A DNA stretch of 64,000 nt, taken from assembly GCA_963748205.1 (NCBI GenBank), contig CAVVIB010000002.1:96549-160548 (forward strand). The letters run 5' to 3'. Position 1 is the stretch's first letter. Each line of letters opens with the position of its first letter. The notes beneath the pieces are model-generated. The model ran no database searches and was not told the origin of the DNA. It saw nothing but the letters and a program-made list of their open reading frames with translations. This DNA comes from JAIBJN01 sp963748205. GTDB taxonomy: Bacteria > Actinomycetota > Thermoleophilia > Gaiellales > Gaiellaceae. The position numbers were made by a program, and so were the translations under genes. Below, piece by piece: positions 57,937-64,000 of this stretch.

Positions 57937-58718
57937 TGGCAGTCGAGCTGATCGACGAGCTGGAGGCCGGGGAGCTCTCGGTCGAGCTCGAGGGCGAGGA
58001 GCCGCAGGTCGTCCTCGAGTGGGCGCTGGAGCGCTTCTCGCCGCGCATCGCGCTCTCGACGGCGCTGCAGATCGACGGCGTCGCCCTCCTGGACATGGCC
58101 TATGAGCTCGACCCCGAGGTGCGCGTGTTCACCGTCGACACCGGCCGGCTGCCCGAGGAGACGTTCGAGCTCGTCGAGCGGCTCCGGGAGCGCTATCCGG
58201 GGCTCGGCCTCGAGATCCTCGTGCCGGAGCACCGGCACGTCGAGAGTCTCGTCGGCAAGCACGGCCCGAACCTCTTCTACCGGTCGGTCGAGAACCGCCT
58301 GCTCTGCTGCCAGGTGCGTAAGGTCCAGCCGCTCCAGAAGCACCTCGCCGGCCTCGACGCCTGGATCACCGGCCTGCGGCGCGACCAGTGGGCGACGCGC
58401 ACCAATATCCGCAAGGTCGAGATCGACCACGACCACGGCGCGATCGTGAAGCTGAACCCGCTCGCCGAGTGGACGGAGGAGGAGGTCTGGGACTACGTCC
58501 GCGAGCGCGACGTCCCGTACCACCCGCTGTACGACCGCGGCTACACGTCCATCGGCTGCGCACCCTGCACGCGCGCGACGCAGGCCGGGGAAGACAAGCG
58601 CGCCGGCCGCTGGTGGTGGGAGACGAACGCGCCCAAGGAGTGCGGGATCCACTGCGCGATCGAGACCGGCGGGTTCGAGCACGAGCTGCACGCGATCCTC
58701 GGCGAGGAGGAGCATTGA
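57936..58718 (+). CDS. cysH: Adenylyl-sulfate (APS) reductase CysH
   Basis: 260 residues. PP-loop-like RIALSTALQIDGVALLDMAY, VFTVDTGRLPEETFELVERL, paired cysteines LLCCQVRKV (C124/C125) and IGCAPCTRA (C208/C211), which ligate the [4Fe-4S] cluster found in APS-type reductases, GLRRDQWATR, and the catalytic KECGIH (C236). The cluster cysteines indicate APS rather than PAPS as substrate. Thioredoxin-dependent. Confidence 0.94.
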   Translation: MAVELIDELEAGELSVELEGEEPQVVLEWALERFSPRIALSTALQIDGVALLDMAYELDPEVRVFTVDTGRLPEETFELVERLRERYPGLGLEILVPEHRHVESLVGKHGPNLFYRSVENRLLCCQVRKVQPLQKHLAGLDAWITGLRRDQWATRTNIRKVEIDHDHGAIVKLNPLAEWTEEEVWDYVRERDVPYHPLYDRGYTSIGCAPCTRATQAGEDKRAGRWWWETNAPKECGIHCAIETGGFEHELHAILGEEEH

Positions 58719-59170
58719 GCGCCGTGCGGCTCAGCGAGGAGGCGCGCGAGGTGGCGCTCGCCGAGGCGCAGGCGGTCCTGGCGATGGTGCACGACGAGAC
58801 CCGGCGCGACCGGCTCGCCGCGCTCGTCGCCGACGTAGACGAGGGCGAGGTCGACGGCGAGAGCGCCGACGCGCTCGAGGAGCTGCTCGAGCTCGGGCTC
58901 GCCACAGGGCGCCTGCGCGCGCTCTACGGGCCCGGCGGCGAGCAGGCCGCGCTCCTGGCCTTCCGCAAGCTTCCGCGCGGCGCCGAGCTCGCGGCCGGCG
59001 CGCGCGAGGTGACCGAGGCGCTCCAGGCTCTCGAGGGCAAGCGGATCGACTCCGTCTCGCTCTCGAACGTCGGCCCCGGCGCCTACGTGCTCTCGTTGGG
59101 GGCCGACGGGCTCGACCTGTCCATCCGCGTCGACCGCCAGGGCGCGCGGATTCACTCGGTGGGGATCTAG
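58715..59170 (+). CDS. Conserved-looking hypothetical between cysH and siroheme genes
   Basis: 151 residues from TTG 58715, which overlaps the cysH stop as TTGA; GTG 58724 is possible. Helical, acidic N-terminal half (VRLSEEAREVALAEAQAVLA, GESADALEELLELGLATGRL) and a small beta C-terminus (VSLSNVGPGAYVLSLGADGL). No family recognised. Its tight coupling suggests a role in sulfate reduction or siroheme supply. Confidence 0.7.
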   Translation: MSAVRLSEEAREVALAEAQAVLAMVHDETRRDRLAALVADVDEGEVDGESADALEELLELGLATGRLRALYGPGGEQAALLAFRKLPRGAELAAGAREVTEALQALEGKRIDSVSLSNVGPGAYVLSLGADGLDLSIRVDRQGARIHSVGI

Positions 59171-59179
59171 GAAAGCTGC

Positions 59180-59752
59180 TTGCCTGGCAGACCCGACAGG
59201 CGGTACTACATGGCCTGCCTCGACCTCGAGGGACGTAGGTGCCTCGTGGTCGGGGCGGGCCCTGTCGGGCTGGAAAAGGCAACAGGGCTTGTCGAGTGCG
59301 GCGCCCGGGTCACGATCGTCGCGCCGCGCGCCGTCGCTGGCTTCGCCGCGCTCGACGTCGAGCTGCTGCCACGCGAGTACGAGCCCGCCGACCTGGAGGG
59401 GCGGTTCCTCGTGATCGCGGCGACCTCGAACGAGGCGCTGAACCGCCGTGTCTTCGCCGACGCCGAGGCGCGGGGACTGCTTTGCAACGTCGCCGATGTG
59501 CCGGAGCTCTGCAGCTTCATCCTCCCCGCAGTCCACCGTGAGGGGCCGATCGCGGTTGCCGTCTCCACCGGAGGCGCGTCGCCGGCACTGGCGCAGCTCC
59601 TTCGGACCCGGATCGCGAGTCAGATCGGCCCCAAGGAAGCGCTGGCAGCCGAGCGGCTTCGGGCGCTGCGGCCGTGGGCAAAGCGAACGTTCCCGACCTA
59701 TGAGGAGCGGCGGGACTTCTTCCAGCGCGAGGTCGAGAGGACGCTGCAGTGA
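59180..59752 (+). CDS. Precorrin-2 dehydrogenase/sirohydrochlorin ferrochelatase (CysG N-domain, Met8-like)
   Basis: 190 residues. YMACLDLEGRRCLVVGAGPV (NAD-binding GAGPVG), VTIVAPRA, RFLVIAATSNEALNRRVFAD, LLCNVADVPELCSFILPAV and GPIAVAVSTGGASPALAQLL are diagnostic. Oxidises precorrin-2 and inserts iron to finish siroheme for the sulfite reductase. TTG 59180 used; ATG 59210 is a plausible alternative. Overlaps the methyltransferase by 4 bp. Confidence 0.9.
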   Translation: MPGRPDRRYYMACLDLEGRRCLVVGAGPVGLEKATGLVECGARVTIVAPRAVAGFAALDVELLPREYEPADLEGRFLVIAATSNEALNRRVFADAEARGLLCNVADVPELCSFILPAVHREGPIAVAVSTGGASPALAQLLRTRIASQIGPKEALAAERLRALRPWAKRTFPTYEERRDFFQREVERTLQ

Positions 59753-60699
59753 CGGTTTCTCTCGTCGGCGCGGGCCCCGGTGATCCCGGCCTGATCACGG
59801 TGCGGGGCCTGGAGCGCCTACGCGCCTGCGAGGTGCTGGTCTACGACCGCCTGGTGGCCGGGGAGCTCGTCGCCGAGGCACCGGCCGGCGCCCTTCGCAT
59901 CGCCCGAGACGGGCGCGCGCAGGAGGCGGTCAATGCACTGCTCGTCGCGCACGGCTCGCAAGGACGTGCCGTCGTGCGGCTCAAGGGCGGTGACCCGTTC
60001 GTCTTCGGGCGAGGCGGGGAGGAGGCGCTCGCGCTCGCCGCGGCCGGCGTGCCGTTCGAGGTCGTCCCGGGCGTCTCCTCACTCGGCGCCGTGCCTGCGT
60101 CCGCCGGCATCCCGGTGACGCATCGCGGCGTGAGTGGAAGCGTCACCGCGGTGGCCGCGCACGATCCCAGGCGCCTGAACTTCGCCGCGCTCGCGGCGGT
60201 AGGGGGCACCCTCGTGTTCTTCATGGGCCTCGCCCGGGTGCGCGAAGTCGCCGCTGGGCTGGCTGCGCACGGCCTCGACCCGTCCACGCCCGCGGCGGTC
60301 GTCGCCGGCGGGACGACCGAGGCCCAGAAGACGGTGACGGCCCCGCTCGCGCGGCTCGCCGATGCGGCGGCCGGTCTCGAGTCCCCGGCTCTGGTCGTCG
60401 TTGGCGAAGCGGTCTCCCTCGCCGACCGGCTCAGGCCGCTGCGCCCAGCCGTTCCAGCAGCGCGTCGGCGTCCGCCTCGATCTCGACGGGCCGCAGCAAC
60501 TCCTGCGACCGGCTCCGGCGTCTTCAGCCCGTCCCCGGTGACGAGCAGGACGACCTCGTCGTCCGGGCCGACGCGTCCGAGCCGCACCGCCTCGCGCAAC
60601 GCCCCGAGCGTGACGCCGGCGGCCGTCTCGCCGAAGACGCCGGCGGATCCCGCGAGCAGGCTCATGTTGGCGCCGACCTCCTCCTCGGCGACCGCGTAG
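59749..60699 (+). CDS. cobA: Uroporphyrinogen-III C-methyltransferase (SUMT)
   Basis: SLVGAGPGDPGLITVRGLER, VLVYDRLV, VRLKGGDPFVFGRGGEEALA, VPGVSSLGAVPASAGIPVTH and ALVVVGEAVSLADRL are the SAM-dependent methylase motifs; makes precorrin-2 for siroheme and possibly B12. The enzyme core ends near 60440. The remaining 85 or so Arg/Pro/Ser/Thr-rich codons are antisense to thrC and are probably read only because a stop was lost to an indel. Confidence 0.88.
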   Translation: MTVSLVGAGPGDPGLITVRGLERLRACEVLVYDRLVAGELVAEAPAGALRIARDGRAQEAVNALLVAHGSQGRAVVRLKGGDPFVFGRGGEEALALAAAGVPFEVVPGVSSLGAVPASAGIPVTHRGVSGSVTAVAAHDPRRLNFAALAAVGGTLVFFMGLARVREVAAGLAAHGLDPSTPAAVVAGGTTEAQKTVTAPLARLADAAAGLESPALVVVGEAVSLADRLRPLRPAVPAARRRPPRSRRAAATPATGSGVFSPSPVTSRTTSSSGPTRPSRTASRNAPSVTPAAVSPKTPADPASRLMLAPTSSSATA

Positions 60700-61652
60700 A
60701 TCGCCCCTCCCGACTCGCGCGCGGTGCGCGCGGCCAGGTCACCGTCGGCGGGGCTGCCGATGGCGAGGGACCGTGCGGTCGTCTGCGGCCGGACGGGCAC
60801 GACGCGGCGCTCCTGGGCGAACGCCGTGGCGACCGGGGAGCATCCCTCCGCCTGGCCGCCGACGAGCCGCGGCGGGAAGCTCTCGAGGAGCCCGAGCGCG
60901 GCGAGCTCGGCGAAGCCCTTGTGGAGCTTGGAGAAGAGGGCGCCGGAGGCGATCGGCGCAACGACGACGTCGGGCGCCCTCCAGCCGAGCTGCTCGGCGA
61001 TCTCGTAGGCGAGCGTCTTCGAGCCCTCCGCGTAGTAGGCCCGGAGCCCGACGTTGACGAAGGCCCAGTCGAGCTCGAAGGAGAGCTCGACGGTGAGCCT
61101 GGAGCAGTCGTCGTAGGAGCCGTCGACCGCGTAGAGCGTGGCGCCGTAGACGGCCGTGGCGACGAGCTTCTCCGGCTCGAGGTCGCGCGGGCAGAAAACG
61201 GCGGCCTCGAGTCCCTCGGCGGCCGCGCGGGCGGCGACGGCGTTGGCGAGGTTGCCCGTCGACGAGCACGAGAGCGTCGTCAGGCCGAGCTCCTGGGCCT
61301 TCGCGCAGGCCACGGCGACGACGCGGTCCTTGAAGGAGTGGGTCGGGTTGGCCGTGTCCAGCTTGAGCCAGAGCTCGCCGACGCCGACCTCCTCGGCGAG
61401 TCTCGGCGCACGGACGAGCGGGGTCAGGCCGGGCGCGAGGCGTTGCTCCAGGGGCGGGGCGACGGGGAGGAGCGGCGCGTAGCGCCAGAGCGACGGCGGC
61501 CCGGCCGAGATCCGCTCGCGGGTGGCGGTGCGGGCGAGCTCGTCACGGTCGTAGACGGGCTCGAGCGGCGCGAAGCACTTGGGGCAGACGCCGACGGCCT
61601 CGAGGGCGACGTCGGTCTCACAGATGCGACAGCGTAGGGCGGTGGCGGGCAC
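60431..61652 (-). CDS. thrC: Threonine synthase (ThrC), one apparent frameshift
   Basis: Removing one base near 60505 gives 406 residues ending ELLRPVEIEADADALLERLG. N-terminal zinc-ribbon CRICE...CPKC, PLP lysine in TANPTHSFKDRVVAVACAKA, TLSCSSTGNLANAVAARAAA, VVAPIASGALFSKLHKGFAE and EEEVGANMSLLAG. GTG 61652 has a strong AGGAGG eight bases upstream. Converts O-phosphohomoserine to threonine by family. Preceded by a SAM riboswitch, which is unusual for thrC. Confidence 0.9.
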
Positions 61653-61683
61653 TGCACATCCTCCTTTCGTCTCGCTCGACATC

Positions 61684-61774
61684 CATCGGGCCTGGGCCCG
61701 CCGGGATTGGCACCTTGCCGCTGGGGCAGGTTGCCGAGGCTTCACAGGGCCGGTTCCCTCAGCCTCTCTCGATG
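61684..61774 (-). promoter_or_regulatory. SAM (S-box type) riboswitch upstream of thrC
   Basis: On the minus strand: CATCG (P1 5'), GAGAGGCTGAGGGAACCGGC, CCTGTGAAGCCTCGGCAACC, then AAGGTGCCAATCCC and CGATG closing P1 (61684-61688). These are the conserved SAM-I core blocks (AGAG-GCTGAGGGA, GAAGCC-CGGCAACC, AAGGTGC-CAA). The short distance to AGGAGG (about 15-20 bases) suggests translational control by sequestering the ribosome site. Confidence 0.88.
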
Positions 61775-61812
61775 CGGAGCGGGACGCGCCCGCTTCCGGG
61801 AGTGACTCTACC

Positions 61813-62370
61813 TCACCGTTCGCGCGCGCGACGGGCGAGTTCTTCCTCGACCGCGGCCGGGTCGAGGCCGCGGGAGGCGAGGGCGACGTACGAGTGGAAC
61901 CAGAGGTCGGCGACCTCCTCGATCACGCGCCGGTCGTCCTCGGAGGCGACCGCCAGGGCGGCCTCGACGCCTTCCTCGCCGAGCTTCTGGGCGGCAGGTC
62001 CCGGGCCGTCGCGGAGCAGTCCGGCCACGTACGAGCCCTCGGGCATCGTCTGCGCCCGCTCGCTGACGCGGCGCCAGAGCCACGGCGCGAAACAGGAGAG
62101 CGAGCCGGTGTGGCACGCGGGCCCCTTCGGCGAGACGCGGAGCAGGAGCGCGTCGCCGTCGCAGTCGTCGCGGATCTCGTCGACGAAGAGCGTGTTGCCG
62201 GAGGTCTCGCCCTTGCGCCAGATCGTCTGCCGGGAACGGCTGTAGAAATGCGCCTCGCCGGTCTCGCGCGTGAGCCGCTCGGCCTCGTCGTCCATCCAGG
62301 CCAGCATGAGCACGCGGTTGCTCTCCGCGTCCTGGACGATCGCCGCGCGCAGCTCTCCCTGTGGCGTCAC
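61813..62370 (-). CDS. hisIE: Bifunctional phosphoribosyl-AMP cyclohydrolase/phosphoribosyl-ATP pyrophosphatase (HisIE)
   Basis: 185 residues. HisI part: VLMLAWMDDEAERLTRETGE, FYSRSRQTIWRKGETSGNTL, DCDGDALLLRVSPKGPACHT (zinc/Mg ligands). HisE part: YVAGLLRDGPGPAAQKLGEE and DRRVIEEVADLWFHSYVALA. Steps 2 and 3 of histidine synthesis. GTG with GAGGAGG upstream. Separated from hisF by a 117-bp gap in which I see no feature. Confidence 0.94.
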   Translation of the reverse strand: MTPQGELRAAIVQDAESNRVLMLAWMDDEAERLTRETGEAHFYSRSRQTIWRKGETSGNTLFVDEIRDDCDGDALLLRVSPKGPACHTGSLSCFAPWLWRRVSERAQTMPEGSYVAGLLRDGPGPAAQKLGEEGVEAALAVASEDDRRVIEEVADLWFHSYVALASRGLDPAAVEEELARRARER

Positions 62371-62487
62371 GAGCCGTGTCCTCCTCGGCCGCCTCTAGGG
62401 GCCACCCCGGGCCACCACCCGCTTTGGACGCTAGCGGCGAAAAGCGCTCCCGTGGGAGACGCAACGTGACGAATGTGTGCCAGGGGC

Positions 62488-63231
62488 CTACGCGGCATCG
62501 CGGAGCGGCACTCCGAGGCCGCGGAGCTCGGTGCGGAGCTCGGCCAGTCGGGCCGGGTTCTCGTGGAGGATCGACGCCAGGAGCGCCGCCTGGGCGACCT
62601 CGAGGGCGGCGGCGACGTGAGCGGCCGAGCCGGCGCCGCCTGAGGCGATGACCGGAACCGACACCGAGGAGGCGACGTCCCGCGTGAGCGAGAGGTCATA
62701 GCCGTCGCGGGTGCCGTCGGCGTCGATGGAGGTGAGGAGGATCTCGCCGGCTCCGCGCTCCTCGCCCTCGTGGGCCCACTCGGACGCGCGCCGACCGGCG
62801 ACGCGGCTGCCCGCGTGCGAGCGCACCTCGCCGCCCGTCGCGTCGATCGCGAGGACGACCGCCTGGGAGCCGAGGCGCTCGGCGAGCGCCGTCAGCAGCT
62901 CGGGCTGCGCGAGCGCGGCGGAATTGACGGCCACCTTGTCGGCGCCGGCCTCCAGCAGGGCGTCCGCGTCGCCCACGCTTCGCACGCCGCCGCCGACCGT
63001 GAACGGGATCGCCAGCCGTCCCGCGACGCGCCGGACGAGGTCGACGAGCGTCTCGCGCTCCTCGACCGTCGCTGCGATGTCGAGGAAGACGAGCTCGTCG
63101 GCGCCGGCCTCGGAGTACGCCTCGCCCAGCTCGACGGGGTCTCCGACGTCGCGGAGCTCCTGGAAGCGCACGCCCTTCACCACACGGCCGCCCGCGACGT
63201 CCAGGCAGGGGATCAGGCGGGGGAGAGGCAT
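62488..63231 (-). CDS. hisF: Imidazole glycerol phosphate synthase, cyclase subunit (HisF)
   Basis: 247 residues, TIM barrel. LPRLIPCLDVAGGRVVKGVR (catalytic Asp), LVFLDIAATVEERETLVDLV, IPFTVGGGVRSVGDADALLE, GADKVAVNSAAL, LLTSIDADGTRDGYDL (catalytic Asp) and VPVIASGGAGSAAHVAAAL. ATG chosen at the family start; overlaps hisH by 19 bp. Confidence 0.95.
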   Translation of the reverse strand: MPLPRLIPCLDVAGGRVVKGVRFQELRDVGDPVELGEAYSEAGADELVFLDIAATVEERETLVDLVRRVAGRLAIPFTVGGGVRSVGDADALLEAGADKVAVNSAALAQPELLTALAERLGSQAVVLAIDATGGEVRSHAGSRVAGRRASEWAHEGEERGAGEILLTSIDADGTRDGYDLSLTRDVASSVSVPVIASGGAGSAAHVAAALEVAQAALLASILHENPARLAELRTELRGLGVPLRDAA

Positions 63232-63764
63232 CGCTCCAGGAAGCGCGCGCCTGCGCGCCCGCTCTTTTCCGGGTGGAACTGGACGCCGAGGAACCCGTCG
63301 CTCTCGGCGACCGCCACGATCCCCTCGGAGGTCGCCGTCGCCGCCGGCGTCTCGGCCGCGAACGAGTGCGCGAAGTAGAACTCCTCGCCGCCCGGCTCGA
63401 CGCGCGCCCACCCGATGCGGGGAACGCGCCCTTGTTGCAGCCGCGCAGCGCGTCCTGTGAGGAGGGCGAGTCCACGGACGCCACCGTCTTCGTCCGACCA
63501 CTCGAGAGCCAGCTGGAGGCCCAGGCAGATCCCGAGGGTCGGCCTGCCCACGGCGACCCGCTCCCGGAGAGCGTCGTCGAGCCCGCGGGCGGCGAGACCT
63601 TCCATAGCGGAGCGCGCCGACCCGACGCCTGGGAGAAGGGCCAGATCGGCGCGCGCCACCTCGTCGGGGTCGCCCGTCGCGCGCGCATCGGCGCCGAGGC
63701 GCTCGCAGGCCACGATGACCGAGCGCACGTTGCCGGCGCCGTACTCGCAGACGGCGACCCTCAC
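63213..63764 (-). CDS. hisH: Imidazole glycerol phosphate synthase, glutamine amidotransferase subunit (HisH)
   Basis: 183 residues. VCEYGAGNVRSVIVACERLG, LLPGVGSARSAMEGL, nucleophile Cys in TLGICLGLQLALEWSDE, and FHPEKSG with the triad His and Glu. Forms the HisFH complex with the next gene. GTG start overlaps the hisB stop. hisA, expected between hisH and hisF in many actinobacteria, is absent. Confidence 0.95.
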   Translation of the reverse strand: MRVAVCEYGAGNVRSVIVACERLGADARATGDPDEVARADLALLPGVGSARSAMEGLAARGLDDALRERVAVGRPTLGICLGLQLALEWSDEDGGVRGLALLTGRAARLQQGRVPRIGWARVEPGGEEFYFAHSFAAETPAATATSEGIVAVAESDGFLGVQFHPEKSGRAGARFLERCLSPA

Positions 63765-64000
63765 AGCAATCCCTTCGTGGACGGGATCCCCGAGCCCTCG
63801 GCGCGCACCGCCGTGCGCAGGGCCCGTCCGACGGCCTTGAACGCGGCCTCGGCGACGTGGTGGGCGTCCCGTCCTTCCGCCTCGACGTGCAGCCCGAGAC
63901 GGCCCGCCTGCGCCAGGCTCCGCAGCACGTGGTCGGCGAGCCCCGGGTCGAGCTCGAGCGAGAGCTCGGCCGCCGGTCGCCCGCCGAGGTCGACTGCCGC
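63761..64000 (-). CDS. hisB: Imidazoleglycerol-phosphate dehydratase (HisB), C-terminal part
   Basis: The last 79 residues; the gene runs off the window. AVDLGGRPAAELSLELDPGL, HVEAEGRDAHHVAEAAFKAV (metal-binding H-H-x3-E) and RALRTAVRAEGSGIPSTKGL are the diagnostic HisB C-terminus. Confidence 0.95.
   Translation of the reverse strand, partial: AAVDLGGRPAAELSLELDPGLADHVLRSLAQAGRLGLHVEAEGRDAHHVAEAAFKAVGRALRTAVRAEGSGIPSTKGLL

Overview
The window is a high-GC (about 70%), gene-dense stretch of bacterial chromosome. It looks like an actinobacterium. Supporting signs are the DUF2017 gene next to clpS, an argCJBDRGH cluster, a LexA operator of the GAAC-N4-GTTC type, a K+-independent-type pumping pyrophosphatase, an Eis-type acetyltransferase, and many GTG/TTG starts in overlapping ATGA/GTGA operons. 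A Thermoleophilia-like lineage (Gaiellales/Solirubrobacterales) is my guess, not something the sequence proves. Many genes have a -10 hexamer only 6-9 bases before the start codon, so leaderless mRNAs appear common.

Layout: 1-1570, the end of a Q/N- and G/D-rich tandem-repeat protein of unknown function. 1650-6684, an aromatic amino acid lyase homologue lacking the MIO serine, an SOS-regulated uvrA and a membrane protein. 6647-9032 (minus), panB, panC and a DUF2520 dehydrogenase (pantothenate). 9143-11401, a secreted protein with two glyoxalase-fold domains, msrB followed by a 12-codon remnant of msrA, a DCC thiol-oxidoreductase and an FmdB zinc ribbon. 11391-14645, family 4 uracil-DNA glycosylase and the t6A set tsaE-tsaB-rimI-tsaD. 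14623-19368, a subtilisin-like protease, a glutaredoxin-like protein, Rex, and an ECF sigma/anti-sigma pair. 19373-25011, a glycosyltransferase, a YbdK-type ligase, an MTA phosphorylase-type enzyme and HppA. 26122-32080, a cobalamin-riboswitch operon btuFCD-cobUTSC. 32077-39631, CinA-like, M55 peptidase, beta-propeller, PcrA, Eis, M23 peptidase and a DHFR-fold reductase. 39641-43417, tRNA-Val(GAC), a less GC-rich accessory patch, an acyl-CoA dehydrogenase and small proteins. 43451-56108, carA-carB-clpS-DUF2017 facing argC-J-B-D-R-G-H-lysA across a shared promoter with two ARG-box-like sites. 56166-60699, sulfur assimilation (a cysteine-rich leader peptide, sulfite reductase, APS reductase, siroheme enzymes). 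60431-64000 (minus), hisB-hisH-hisF-hisIE and thrC behind a SAM riboswitch.

About ten conserved genes, several of them essential (carB, argG, argJ, lysA, thrC, clpS, btuF, the S8 protease, the anti-sigma factor), are each interrupted by one or two single-base indels, nearly all +1 in G/C runs. Removing one base (or adding one in lysA) gives a whole number of codons and restores family homology every time. I therefore treat them as probable consensus errors in a draft or metagenome assembly rather than true pseudogenes, and list them as single genes.

The items that most deserve attention are the repeat protein, the MIO-less lyase homologue, the SAM riboswitch in front of thrC, the cysteine-rich leader peptide, the CarB without its allosteric domain, the msrA remnant, and a 123-bp insertion with 9-bp direct repeats at the argC/argJ junction that is related to a second copy near tsaD.
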